A stretch of 64,000 bases of DNA from Dipteronia dyeriana. Its lineage: Eukaryota; Streptophyta; Magnoliopsida; Sapindales; Sapindaceae. The DNA lies in NCBI GenBank assembly GCA_032871835.1, contig CM065299.1, forward strand, positions 33,530,074-33,594,073, written 5' to 3'. Position 1 is the first letter of the stretch. Each line of letters begins with the position of its first letter. The notes below the pieces were generated by a model, which saw only the letters and a list, made by a program, of their open reading frames with translations, ran no database searches and was not told the DNA's origin. Of the stretch, positions 12,301 through 23,702 are shown one piece after another. Both the position numbers and the translations under genes were made by a program.

Positions 12301-13517
12301 ACCCTGATCATCCACTAGTCTGGAAATAGTGTTTTTCCTCTTTCTCGAAGTGGCTTTAGCATGAAAGTACTTAGAATTTCGGTCGCTTGCTTGCAGCCAT
12401 TCCGCCCTGGATCGCTGTCTCCAATATAGTTCTTAATTCGTAAGAAGTTCCTCTAAGCCAGCTTGTTTTTCTTTAATGGCTCTATGGAACGAACCGAATT
12501 TATCAACACTCTAGGCATTCAGTTTCCCTGCACACCAGGCCAATTTTCCTTTAAGGTTAGCTACAGACTCCACCGCCCATAATTGTTCCAAACTTCCTCC
12601 ACTATCTTAGTACACTTCTCATCCTTCAGCCAAAAGGATTCAAATAGGAATCCTTTGTCTCCTGTCTCCCAACAATCTTTCCTCGCAACCTCCAAACTTA
12701 ATAAAATAGGTCGATGGTCCAAGAAATTGAACCCCAAGTATTCCACTTTTGTGTTCGAAAACGTTTCCACCCAATTGCGATCACCAAAAAAATGATCCAG
12801 TCTCTCTTGAATATTATCCCTCCCTTCTCTTTTGTTATCCCAAGTCATCTTTGGGCCAGCGAACCCCAAGTCCATCAGATTATAGTTATCAACAATCTTC
12901 CAAAAATCATACATCCCTGACACAGCTTTCATTAACCCTCCACATTTTTCGTCCATCCTCAGCCGCTCATTGAAGTCCCCTCCTAAAACCCATGGTAAAT
13001 TATCCACCATTCTCAACCTTCGAATTAGCTCCCAAGTATTGTGTCTCTGATTAGGCCCAGGGCATCCGTAAATCCCAGAGAAACGCCACCAAACTCCATT
13101 CTCATGGCTCACCCTAGCATCAATGTGACCAGTAGAAAAAGAAGTAATACTGACCTTCCAATCTTCCTTCCAAAACAATAATAGACCACCGCTTCCTCCT
13201 ACACAATTCACCTGAAAACAGCCTTCATACCCAAGTTGCCTTTTAATCGAACCAACATCACTCGCTTTTAACCTGGTTTCAAAAAGAAAGACCAGATAGA
13301 GGGATTTTCTCTTAAGCACATTCTTAAGTGCTATGAGCGTACGAGGATTCCCCATTCCCCGTACGTTCCAACATAGGATTTTCATAATTCCCGTCGCCGA
13401 TCCCAAATTAGAAGAGTCATCTTTGTCAATTTTTGATTTCTTACCTTCTCTAACGTCTTCCTCTATTGTCACACCTTTCCTCTTCACTCCCGGATCATCA
13501 GCCCACCCCTTTTCCAC
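9357..13517 (-). pseudogene. LINE ORF2: endonuclease, reverse transcriptase, RNase H (broken)
   Basis: In reading order, 13517-12561 encodes an exonuclease/endonuclease/phosphatase-type domain starting MKILCWNVRGMGNPRT with a GGDFNE motif; this domain nicks the target DNA. 12315-11134 encodes the reverse transcriptase, in a different frame, with fingers motif DFRPISLCSVVYKI, PSQSAFVPGR, LDMSKAYERVEW, and FTDDSLLF near 11380 in place of the FADD/YADD box. 11076-10345 continues the thumb region. 10304-9987 holds a zf-RVT-like Cys-rich stretch (CCPLCKEDGESTSHALFWC). 9977-9357 is an RNase H domain (FNTDAS, AEIGEILALREGL, ELDA). Frame changes near 12316-12560 and between 11076 and 10304, plus in-frame stops around 11985, 11510, 11131 and 9980, make it non-functional. 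Confidence 0.9.
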
Positions 13518-13592
13518 AATCGTTGGTGATAACTGTAAATGAACCTTACAATTTGGAGATTTTTTAGAAGCAGTGGATCATTTTCTACTCTT

Positions 13593-14864
13593 TTATTTCA
13601 TAGAGGTCTTTCTTATAATTGGGTTGAAGATCATCCCCTTGTTGGTATTCACTTGCCTAGCAACCCGTTTCCACTTACGAATATTGGGCCTACTTGGGCT
13701 CAGAAGAAATGACCCATTATTTTGAGAATTTGGGCTTTTATCAACCCGCAGGTTTAGCACACCATCTGAATTTAAATCCACCCCCTCCATATTAGCATCC
13801 TTCAAAAAATCCACTACAGTATTCACCTATTTTCTATCAGCCTCCAGCTCAGCTGCCACCTCAGCCCTTACTCCTCCATTCTCTGATTTCCCAGAACAAT
13901 CTTCTACCACTGTCTTTTCTGTCTTTCCGCATTTCCTTAAAATCACCTGTTTTGGTCCCACTACCTTCCGTACCAGAGATATTCCATTGCCCTTCCTAAG
14001 ATCATCATGTCCAGGATAATCATTCTCTTTCTCCACATCGTTACCAGATCTGGAGTTTGCTTCTCCCAATCTTTGATTCTCACTTCGAAGATTATTCTAT
14101 TAAGCACTCTTCAATCTTCCCATCGGAACTGCCCTTAGCCAATCTCCATATTTTGTCATTGAGCCTTCCATTGCCTCTCTTCTTGCTGTTTTATCCATAC
14201 AGTCATGTAACGAATGTCCAAGCACACGGCAACCATAACAAAACTCAGGGAGACGTTCATATTTAATGGGAATAGTGATCATGGAATTAAATTCATCCAA
14301 CCTCAGCTTGATTGCCCTTTTCAGAGGTCTAGTAACATCAATTTCCACATTCACTCTAACAAATTTTCCCCTGCATTCCTTCGAATCGCTTGGAATTTCA
14401 ATTGCTTTTCCTACCATATTAGCTAACTGTCGAGCACTACTTCGATTCATACACATCAGGGGAATATTAAATAGCTGCACCTGGAGCTCAGTTCTTTTGA
14501 ATTCCATCTTCATTACTTCTCCAGCTCCTTTCGGCTTTTCCAGGATTATCAATTTCTGATCAAAATGACATGGTCCTCTGGACCACACCATCCCCCTGTC
14601 TTCCAATAGACTGAACTGGAACATGAAGATATTATCGCTGATCATTTCAATTTCCACTGTCTCGATGACATTCCAGATCTGTTCAATGACCTTCATGAAA
14701 CCCTCTCTATTAACCTTCTTTCGAGACAATACCTTCCCTACCAAACAACGCTCCACACCTCCAATTCCTTCCCTCTGCACTTCTCCGTCCATCAGAAACT
14801 CCGCCTCTTCTTCTTCAGCTAAAGATAGAGTCTCACACAACTTAACTAGATCTTCAGTATCCAT
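13593..14864 (-). pseudogene. LINE ORF1: RNA-binding Gag-like protein (two stops)
   Basis: It starts at 14864 and stays in one frame to 13593, apart from stops at 14100-14102 and 13827-13829. The first 254 residues match the plant LINE ORF1 layout: a DUF4283-type domain (residues about 30-190, including MVWSRGPCHFDQKLIILEKP) followed by a CCHC knuckle-like motif, CYGCRVLGHSLHDC (residues about 219-232). The C-terminal part is charged and unconserved. Such proteins coat LINE RNA. The stops indicate decay after insertion. Confidence 0.8.
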
Positions 14865-15113
14865 AGTCAGATCTAGATCCTAGATATAGCAGAAAGCTAT
14901 TTTCCCAGCCAAGATCCCACTCTACAATCAATCACAAGCTCACCCGACACACTTGATTTCACAAGCACCAACCAAAACAATCCTCTACCTCTATCTCTAC
15001 CTCCACGAAGGAGGAACCTTCCCGAAGGAATACTTCTTTTACGTTTATTTTCTCTAGAGAGAAAACTCACGAAAAGCCTTATAATAATTACAAAAGTTAT
15101 ATTATTTTAATAG

Positions 15114-15583
15114 TTGTAATACTCTAAATATATATAAAAACTGTCCATTTAATGAATTGAAAGACACAATTAATAACTATATATATACGAAAATTTTCAA
15201 ATCAGTGGTTACTGATATAAATTCGGCAATACATTGAATATGGACTATTAGATTTATATGTTTTGACTCATAGTGTATGCACCTGTCAAAACTTCTCCAT
15301 AATCAATGACCCACATGCAACGTACTCATATAAGTTATATTAGTACTCATCGACAGGAAAACCACTATATATATATAATCCGATTATATACACATCAGCG
15401 TTCACAGGGATTTGTAAGGACTTGTTTAATCTCTTTCAAAAATTCACTTTATACGGCAGATTAATTGTAGGACTCGTTTAATCTCTTTTTGCTAACAAGT
15501 CCTTTAAAAAAAACAGAGAATAATACAGCAGCACATTAAAAGTACATACAATTACTTACTATTAGCAGCTTATTGGCTATGAA
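15114..15583. other. Non-coding spacer
   Basis: No gene or element was recognised between the LINE target duplication and the next small element. Confidence 0.4.
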
Positions 15584-16501
15584 GGCTATCTCCAATGTGA
15601 CGAATTCCCCTCTAGTTCTCTGATTCACGTCAATCGAAGAGAATAATTTTAGATATCCATTTTTCATCCTCATATTTGGAGATCAAAATCTCTCATATCC
15701 ATTTCATTATTCATTTTCTATAATCCAACTTTACTTTCATATTCTTTCTTAAATTTCTGTTATATCTTTTTCATTTTTTAAACTAAACTCAATTAATTTA
15801 TTATCACTCTTTATTAATAAATTTAATTACTATAAAAATTATACAATTTAAAATATTTTATTAAGATCTTTCATCTGAGTATAATATTGATTATATTTGA
15901 ATATTTTTTATTTATTTTTTATTTATTACACCTTATATTTTAATCAATGAAGTAAAATTGTTTTAATTCAAAACAAATGTTTTCAAATCATTAATTTTAA
16001 TCAATGTTTTGAAACATTAAAATCTTTAAATTAAAATATTACAATGGAAAAAAAGTACATTAAAAATTAAAATAAAACAAATACAAATAACATTGAAATT
16101 TTAAAGTTAACACTAGTATTATTATAAGTCATTTGCACTCCAACCATATCAATTTGGAAACGGACCAAAATTACTAAAATTATTGGACGACCCGCCTTGA
16201 AATTGCCTGAAACTATTAAAATTGACATAGGTAGAAAGTTTGATATAAATTAGAGGCAATACAAAGTTAAATATAAATTAGGTGTAAATATTATGTGCAC
16301 TAGAAAGTAAAAAAATTATTGTGGTAAGAACAAATTAGGTGTAGGAGATAGTTAGTTAAAAAAAAAAGTAAAATAATAATAAGATTGTAAAATGTAAACC
16401 CGTTGGAGTTATAAATTTATAGAAGTGAAATATTCCTAGAATATTCTATTTCCAGTCTCCAAAATGGAAAATAATTGGGAGACCAACGATTGGAGATGGC
16501 C
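15584..16501. mobile_element. PIF/Harbinger-like non-autonomous element
   Basis: The left end GGCTATCTCCAATG and the reverse complement of the right end GGCCATCTCCAATC match at 12 of 14 positions and resemble Harbinger/Tourist termini. The flanking trinucleotides are GAA (left) and TAA (right), compatible with one mutated copy of a 3-bp target duplication. The interior (about 0.9 kb) is AT-rich with no transposase. Confidence 0.6.
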
Positions 16502-16620
16502 TAAGACTAGTAATTACAGGTGTTGCAAAGCAGAAGATCTTTGGCTTATTGAGACTTGTAAACTGGTGTGTGGCCATCCATGCAGAGATCAGTTAAATTG
16601 TTAAAGACTTTACAACCACA

Positions 16621-16967
16621 CCACTGGAGATGCACATTTGCCCCCCACCATTATCTCATTTTACTAAAAATTACAAATTAAACTAAAAAAATAAACATTT
16701 CATTACAAATACAAAATAAAATTCATTAATACATTAAAAAAAATGTGTATATATATTTAGGGTTTCAAAAAATAAAAAAAAATATATTATAATTATATTT
16801 ATATATGTTTGGGGGAAATGAGTAATTTTAATTTGGGGATGATTTTCATCCACATCCCTTCAATTTAGAGATTTTTTTTTTCTATTTTTTTTTCACATAA
16901 AAAAAAATCTCTAAATGAGAATGGGGACACGGAGAATTAAGATCCGAGAAAAAATATGCATCTCTAC
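16621..16967. mobile_element. hAT-like MITE with 8-bp target duplication
   Basis: Perfect direct repeats CAACCACA lie at 16613-16620 and 16968-16975. The ends, CTGGAGATGCACATTT and (reverse complement) TAGAGATGCATATTT, are imperfect inverted repeats. It is 347 bp long, AT-rich inside and has no coding capacity. Confidence 0.7.
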
Positions 16968-16975
16968 CAACCACA

Positions 16976-17489
16976 TGCCAATCAATTTGGCAATACCATG
17001 AGCTTTTTTTGAAAGCATAGCTAGTACTACTAATAACGGAGGTGATACACACTTAAGATCACTAATCGCTTTACTAATTTTCCAATAATAAAGAAAAAAA
17101 AAGTTGTAACAAACTGCCCAACAGGGTCAATCAGAAAGGTCATATCTTAACGTCCACCAATTATTTCATTAAATTATCAGAATCCACAATGTTTTTATAT
17201 TGGACCACATAAATTGTTTTGGTCTTTCATATCTAAATATCTAAAAGAAAAAAAAAATCTGTGATTTTGATGTCTACTACCGTTCGAAAAATGAAATTAA
17301 GCAATCAAATCACCTCTGCAACTATTGAATTCACAAAATGAGAAGATCGTCAGATTAAAAGGAAGGAAACAGTTAAAATGCCGATTCTAGTTTTGTATAG
17401 TGTGACGAGTAGCTTATTAGAACTTGACAGGCCAGAATTCAAAGATTATACAAACGTAAGTAGTAATCTCTCTCATCGCATACAACTTA
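16976..17489. other. Non-coding spacer
   Basis: No gene or further element was recognised. Confidence 0.4.
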
Positions 17490-17987
17490 GAGTATGTTTG
17501 GTAGGAAGGATAATGGAAAGTAAAGAAACAGGTGAAAGGAAAAGGGAGGGAAAATGAATAGGTGAAACCCACTCATTTTAATCCTTCCAAAATTGAAAGG
17601 AAAAGTGTGAAAGTTTTTTGCTTTAAATGAAATTACAAATGTGTATTTTTTTTTAATTTACTAAAAATTTATTTTTAAAAATAAATTTATAAAACATAAC
17701 ATAATATATATATTATAGGTTACAAAATTTGAAACTATTTGATTAAAAAAAATAGATTTAATATTATTTAAATTATATTTATTTATTAAATATAAAAATA
17801 TATAATATATAAAATATAATATAAGGGTAAAATAATAAAATTGATAAAGTAGATTTTCTTTTCAATCTTTTTTTCTTTTTATTTACTAAACAGTTTAAAG
17901 AAAAAAAATTCCTTTATTTTCCAAATCTTTTTTACCCCTCTAAATCTTTTTATCATTTCTATTTTATTTTGCCTACCAATCATACCC
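17490..17987. mobile_element. Tourist-like (PIF/Harbinger) MITE
   Basis: The termini GAGTATGTTTGGTAGG and (reverse complement) GGGTATGATTGGTAGG match at 14 of 16 positions. TTA flanks both sides (17487-17489 and 17988-17990), the 3-bp duplication expected for this superfamily. The 498-bp interior is AT-rich and non-coding. Confidence 0.75.
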
Positions 17988-18054
17988 TTAGATATTTAAT
18001 CAGGTTTTAGCTTTCAAATACATGAAAGAGTGCACCGATAACACTGTCAGCTCT

Positions 18055-18480
18055 TGCAGCAAATTCATTGGACCGCTTCATTTTTCAATAGTTATCTGTA
18101 TACTGATTGCATGCAACTCCTGCACATGTCTAGGGATTTGGATTTATATTCTCTGGTTTACTTATTATAGAAGTCTTTTGATAGATCAATTTTAATTCCC
18201 AATAAACCGTTTGACTTTTATTATTAATCAGCAATCAACAAATCTAAATATGTTCAATAAAAACTCAACTCAGTATGTTACGGACACATTGTCTTGGTGG
18301 TCGGAGAATTATAGTCTCCATTAACCCACCGTAGTTCAATCATGCTCGGTTTTGATAGATTCCGGTAGATAATTTGTTAAAAAAAAATCAATTTTCTATA
18401 TATTCATATAATGGATGATTCGTAGATCAAGAATGTATTATATATTTTTCATTTTCTATTTATGTAAAAATTGAGTATGA
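18055..18480. repeat. Diverged duplicate segment, copy A
   Basis: This segment is recognisably similar to 20386-20770. Shared landmarks, in order, are GCAGCAAATTCA, TCAATAGTTATCTGTATA, AGAAGTCTTTTGATA, ATTAATCAGCAATCAAC, TTTTGATAGAT and ATATATTCATATAA. It is non-coding. The two copies flank the Tat solo LTR and the LTR-like sequence before it. Confidence 0.7.
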
Positions 18481-18489
18481 TAAATTCCA

Positions 18490-19429
18490 TAGAAATGAAA
18501 GATTAAAGTGAATTCGAATTCTCCTCTGTGAAAACTTCGAAATGGTATACTCAAATTCATAAAATGGTTAATGGATGAATGAGAAACTGAGTCTCAAAGT
18601 GGACCCATTGTGTAGGGATTAAAATGAATTTCACATTGCTTAGGGAAATCACTTATATATAGTTTATAAGTGAATGTGTGATATGAGCTATCAACATGTG
18701 TGGCATAGAGGCTCTCTCGCGCGCGCAAGGGGTGCAAATCATGGATCCCGAACCTTCGAATGCACGACTCGTGTGTAAGCATTGGATCGTGAGAGTTCAG
18801 TTGACCTTTTGCCACTTCCCTAAGTCAACGTTTTTTGGTTGTGATGAATAAAGAAAGCTTTAATTGTTTGTTGATTGTGATGAATAAGGAAAACTTTAAT
18901 TGTTTGGATTCTGATTTCTTACTTGATCACTAAGAATACATAATCGGGTTTTAATTAGGAATAATTTTCTTTGGAGAATATTATCTAATTAAATTATTTC
19001 CTTATTAAATCAAAAACGAATTTTCCTAAATAATCCCAAATTAATCCCAAAACCCTATTGTTTCGGTTTGGGTATTTAATACCTCTAATACTCTGTTCAA
19101 CCTATAGAAGAAAAAAAAAAGATATACAGTTTTCTTTTGAGCAGCCGAATTCTTTTCTTCTCTGATTTTCTTGGTAAATTCAAACTCGGTTTGAGTCCGC
19201 TGGTAGTGGATAGTGCTTAGGCCTACCACTGTTGAACCGTTGTATCTTGGGAGACAATCGCCTAATACACATACGGTGATGTCCAGCGAAATTGTCTTAA
19301 GGATACCGTGTGAAACACGAGCCTCGGTTAAAACTCTGTTTTTTTTAAACGTGATTTTCTTGTGCTATTACTTTTTGTTTTCCATATACCTACCAAATTT
19401 CCTTTTTTGAATTAGAATTTGTTGACGTC
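18490..19429 (+). mobile_element. Probable LTR remnant of a copia-type element
   Basis: Near 19233-19330 the motifs TTGGGAGACAATCGCCTAAT, GTGATGTCCAGCGAAATTGT and CACGAGCCTCGGTTAA resemble the R/U5 part of known plant LTRs, and an AT-rich leader and T-rich tract follow. Termini and target duplication could not be fixed. A 30-bp tandem duplication (TGTGATGAATAA...TTTAATTGTTTG) lies at about 18840-18905. It may be a solo LTR later hit by the Tat element at 19430. Confidence 0.35.
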
Positions 19430-20305
19430 GATTTGTGGATGAATAGAGAAAGTCAACAAGATTGGATTTTAGTTGTGATTTCAAAGAGAGAGAGAGAAGG
19501 AGAAAGTGATAGGACACAAGTTTTATGTGGTAAAACTCTGACGACCGGAGAAACGTCCACGGGTGGCTGAATAATCAACCGAGCCAAAATCCAATATTGA
19601 AAAGATTTACAAATCTCAATCTCTCTTTTTCTCTCTGTATTTTTCTATATTTTCTATGTATATTTGTGATGAGATTATGAGTCTATTTATATGTTCATAG
19701 AACCATAATCCTCTTTGTACAAGTAATAAAATATTTTTGTATTTAACTATGATTGGTTACTTGTTTGAAGTAGTTTGTATTCTTTCCTATTTCGGAGACT
19801 TGTATTGAGACCGAATGAGACTGTAGTAATGTAGTCCAGTTAGAACTTATTTCCTTATAAAAGCGTAGTCTTTTTGAAGAAATAAAATTGTTGTCTGATT
19901 TAGAACCCTTCTGTTTGGTATTCTATTCTTCTTGGAATTCCTCTTTGAGATGGATATCTTCGTGTATTTTAACGACTTGACTCGTGTGAGCTACGCGTTG
20001 AGCTTTTTATTCAGTTTTCTTCATGTTTGTCCCGAATAGAACACGATATTAGTTGGTCCTGAATGACGTCATCTGACCCCGAGTAGAAAATGTCATCAAC
20101 TAGCCTCGGGCATCTTTAACTTACCCCGAGTAGTATATGACGTCAGTTGACCCCGAGTAGGTTTTGTTCAATACTTGTTTACTCAGGCTTCTCTTCTTTG
20201 GTGACGTCGTGTAGGATATTTTCTGAATGTCTATTCGGATGTTTACCTGGCAATTTTATCCTCTTTGTCAATGACGTGTACGTCTGATAAAATTTACTTA
20301 CGACA
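19430..20305 (-). mobile_element. Solo LTR of the Tat-like gypsy family (876 bp)
   Basis: It begins TGTTGACG and ends TACGACA, is homologous over its length to the LTR at 1939-2833, and is flanked by the perfect 5-bp duplication GAATT (19425-19429 and 20306-20310). No internal retroelement sequence adjoins it, so it is the product of LTR-LTR recombination. Orientation follows the copy at 1939, whose gag reads on the minus strand. Confidence 0.9.
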
Positions 20306-20315
20306 GAATTTACAT

Positions 20316-20370
20316 GTATTTAATTGTAATTCTACTCCTAGTCCTAGGTTTGGTTAGCATAAACCTTATA
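20316..20370. repeat. 55-bp direct repeat, copy 1
   Basis: TTAATTGTAATTCTACTCC followed by TAGTCCTAGGTTTGGTTAGC is nearly identical to 20761-20813, about 440 bp away. It brackets duplicate segment copy B. Confidence 0.8.
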
Positions 20371-20385
20371 AAGAAGATTTTATAT

Positions 20386-20770
20386 GCAGCAAATTCAATG
20401 GACTGTCCATTTGTCAATAGTTATCTGTATATTCTCTGTTTGCTTCTTAAAGAAGTCTTTTGATACATCAATTTTGATTCACAATAAACAATTTGACTTT
20501 TACTATTAATCAGCAATCAACTAATCTAAATATGTTTGATAAAAGCTCGACTAGTTAGGTGAAAGGTCTATTGTCTTGGCTGAAGAATTATACTCTTCAT
20601 CAACCCACCAATATTTAAAACGTATTAAGTTTTGATAGATCCCAATAGAATAATTGTTAAAAAAATATATTAAAAAACTCAACTTTTGATATATTCATAT
20701 AACGTATAATTTGTAGTTCAAGCTAGACTGGATTACATATTTTTCGGTTTCCATTTATGTACTTAATTGT
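20386..20770. repeat. Diverged duplicate segment, copy B
   Basis: Partner of 18055-18480, with the same order of landmarks and small indels. It is non-coding and lies between the two 55-bp repeats. Confidence 0.7.
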
Positions 20771-20813
20771 AATTCTACTCCTAGTCCTAGGTTTGGTTAG
20801 CATAAGCCTCATA
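20761..20813. repeat. 55-bp direct repeat, copy 2
   Basis: Second copy of the sequence at 20316. The following 150 bp (to about 20960) recur in diverged form at 22022-22200, including GAGTTCAATAAATTCAG. Confidence 0.75.
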
Positions 20814-20965
20814 AATATTTTTTAAGTGGTAAGCCTCATAAAGAATTAAAACGAGCTCTATATAGATTTTGTATAAGTTTGGTATATTAGTTAATGAGTT
20901 CAATAAATTCAGAAGCAAAATATAGTTGATATGGGGAGCCATGCCCAATTTTACTGTCTAATAAC

Positions 20966-21814
20966 CAAGGGCGAAACCAGAATTTTTTTACTGGGTGGAT
21001 TGTAGACAAATTTATATAGATAAAAAAATTACTATAAAATAAAAAAATCATTTTAATAGCGAATCTCAATGGTATGAGAGAATTTTTATTTTTTAAAATA
21101 AAAAAGTATACATAGTCAGGGGTATAATGAGTCTTACCATCAAATACATAGTATAACCAGAAAAAAACACAAGAGAATAAAAAATGAAATACGCATGCAA
21201 TGTAAATACAATAAGATCCTACATATATTTTGACTTTTAAAGCTTCAAATAAGCAAAAACATCTATTATAGAATCCGAATCAACTGTAAAAACAAGTTCT
21301 CTTTTAATATAAACAACCATACAATTCTAAAGAAACTTGTCATCCATCTTGTTACGCAAAAACATTTTAACAAGTTTTATAGTTGAAAATAAAATTTTAT
21401 TTTACTACATAAAATTAAAAGAAAATAAAAATAAAACTTATTATACTTTTTCTCATGTCTATGTCTGTATTCCTCTACAAATCCAAAAGATATGAAAACT
21501 CATAAAATTGAAATTATCGAAGACTTGAAAATTAATTTATATAGTAAATATACACCTTTTGATTTGTTATTAAGGGGTTAAAATTTCTCAATTTGATTAG
21601 GCTTTAATGAGTTTAATGCAAGTTTTTAAGTTATTGTATTGTTATTAAGATAAAAAAACGATAAGCTAAGTGAGAATTGAAATTGAACTATACTTAAAAT
21701 TATATGAGATATATTTAAAACTATGAAAAAACACTATTTTTTTATTTTCAAAATCTAGGGTGGGCTGATTCTGCCTCTGCTTGCCCACCCTAGCTTGGCT
21801 CGATTCCGTCTCTG
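20966..21814. mobile_element. hAT-like non-autonomous element (849 bp)
   Basis: The ends CAAGGGCGAAACCAG (left) and, reverse-complemented, CAGAGACGGAATCGAG (right) are diverged versions of a CAGGGGCGGA-type terminus common in plant hAT repeats. The flanks CTAATAAC (20958-20965) and CTAATAAA (21815-21822) form an 8-bp target duplication with one mismatch. No transposase was seen. Confidence 0.65.
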
Positions 21815-22021
21815 CTAATAAATCATCTCCCTAATGTTTGTAGGGACAGTGTGCCCTGTTATGAAAAATTTAGTAATGAGCACTAAACTTTAACTTCCTA
21901 TAATGGTTTGGTTTTACTTTATAATTGTTTTGGATTGGATCGTAAAAAACTAATCCGATTAAATAATGATTTAGATTTGGTATAGACAAAACAATCCAAA
22001 CCAATCCATAACCACCCATAT

Positions 22022-22200
22022 TCCTAGGTTTGGTTTGCATGGGCCTCCCAAGGCTCAAACAATTAAAACAAATTATACATGGAGTTTGGTTAATTCAGTA
22101 TATTGGTTCACGAGTTCAATAAATTCAGTAGAAAATTATAGTTAATATGGGAAGCAAAATCCAATTTCATAATCTATTAGTAGTTAATATACGTAGTATA
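22022..22200. repeat. Third diverged copy of the 20790-20960 sequence
   Basis: CCTAGGTTTGGTTTGCATGG, GAGTTCAATAAATTCAG and TTATAGTTAATATGGGAAGC parallel 20790-20960. Non-coding. Confidence 0.6.
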
Positions 22201-22386
22201 TGATTATAAATAGCACATCACACCTTAATATAAATGATTGTAATACTAATATATATATATAGAATAATTCTATCAGGACCGTCAGAGTTTTATTATATTA
22301 GGACATTTAACCACAACCACATATTCACAATGGGACCACAACTTTACATTAATAAATACTCACACTCATACTCAATGTGTGGCAGT

Positions 22387-23474
22387 TAGAGGTGAAAGTT
22401 TGGGCTGGCCCGATTTGTTTGGGCACAGCCTGCAGGGCCTGTTTTCCAAAACAGACCGGGCCTAGCACGCCACGCCCAAACAGCGGCCCGACACGGCACG
22501 TGGGCACAGCCATGGCAGGCCGTGCAGTGCCGGCCTGCGTGCCGGCTAGGCGGGCCAAACTGGCCGGCCCACTTTAACTTTTTTTTAAAAAAATATATAA
22601 AATTTATTAATAATATCATAGAGTATGGACATCATAGAGTATTGAGATGTGACCAATAACCCTTGTCCAAGTAAGTATGTTTTCTTTTACTTTTTCCTTA
22701 TTTATATATAGGTTATATCTCTATTCATTCCTCTTATTTATCCGATGTGGGATATGGGATTTAAGATTGAATTTCCATTTCCATTCATTGATACAAGTAT
22801 ATAACATAATGATATTCTCTTGAGTCCATTTTTTTTTATCTAAATATGGAAAACATAAAGAGAGTTGGGAGGTCTATTCAAATTAAATAATGATTTTGTT
22901 AAAAAAATCAAATAAACCATCTGTTGATATTATATTATTATACAATAAATTTCATATTTTCCATCTATGAACAAAAATCATATATATATATATATATATA
23001 TAATCATTAAATATCATTCACATAGTATTCTTCTCTAATCTTGGTTATAGTAATTGTTTATAATCATAGTTGTATTTAATCTCATATCTCACATCGGATA
23101 AATAAAAGTATTGAAGAGATGTCTAATCAATATAAAAAGGAAGGAAAGATAAATGAAAACGTATTTATCTAAACGAGGGTTATGAACCATGATTCAATAC
23201 TCTTCAATATCATTTATCTTTAAAACATTTTTTTTATAAATAAAATGTTTTTTTTTTAGTTTTTTTTTTATATATAACTGGGCCCACTGTGTCGGCCTGC
23301 CATGCCGACGGTTGGGCATGGCACGCCGGCCAGGCGTGCCTCTATCTGAGGTCCGGCACGGTCCATCATTGTGGCCGGCACGCCCCCCAAGCGGGCCGTG
23401 CTAGGCACGGCCTGCCTTCCTTAGCAGGCCGAGCGGGCCGGCCCATCTTGGGCTGGTCCATATTTACACCACTA
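22387..23474. mobile_element. hAT-like foldback element with long inverted arms
   Basis: Perfect 8-bp direct repeats GTGGCAGT flank it (22379-22386 and 23475-23482). The termini TAGAGGTGAAA and (reverse complement) TAGTGGTGTAAA are hAT-like. Both ends carry about 190 bp of GC-rich subterminal sequence full of GGCCGG, GGCACG and GGGCC motifs, against a very AT-rich background. Inside these, the arms stay complementary for several hundred bases (for example TTATTTATCCGATGTG on one side and CACATCGGATAAATAA on the other). The centre (about 22800-23060) is AT-rich with a (TA)n tract. It is non-coding and its transcript could form a long hairpin. Confidence 0.85.
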
Positions 23475-23538
23475 GTGGCAGTATTTGGACGTTTTTATCT
23501 CTTATATTAGGACCGTACTTATATATATATATATATTA

Positions 23539-23702
23539 ATAATGCTACTTTATCCAAATTTGATCTAGTGTCCTAATGACGTGGCAACCGTTTATTAATT
23601 TAAATTGGATTAGATTTGAATGATTTTAACGAATGGACTGAAGTATTACCACATCATTTGGACACCTGATTTGGACATTAAATTTGGGTAAAGTAGTATT
23701 AC
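23539..23702. mobile_element. Small palindromic MITE
   Basis: The left arm AATAATGCTACTTTATCC and the right arm (reverse complement) AGTAATACTACTTTACCC are inverted copies extending over roughly 50-60 bp each. It sits in TA-rich sequence, so the target duplication cannot be read. It is 164 bp long and about 570 bp upstream of the diterpene cyclase start codon. Confidence 0.65.

Larger units (their letters stand above)
9316..15099 (-). mobile_element. L1-type LINE, full length but mutated
   Basis: The element reads on the minus strand: 5' UTR (about 14865-15099), ORF1, ORF2, then a poly-A tail seen as 12 T at 9316-9327. It is flanked by a perfect 14-bp direct repeat TATTATTTTAATAG at 9302-9315 and 15100-15113, as expected from target-primed reverse transcription. 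Domain order is ORF1 nucleic-acid-binding protein, endonuclease, reverse transcriptase, zinc-knuckle region and RNase H. It is about 5.8 kb long, a full-length size. Stops and frameshifts in both ORFs show it is no longer active. Confidence 0.93.

Noticed and set aside
22349..22619. Three overlapping ORFs rich in Ala, Gly, Cys and Arg
   Set aside because: They lie in the GC-rich subterminal part of a hAT-like element, where stops are rare by composition.
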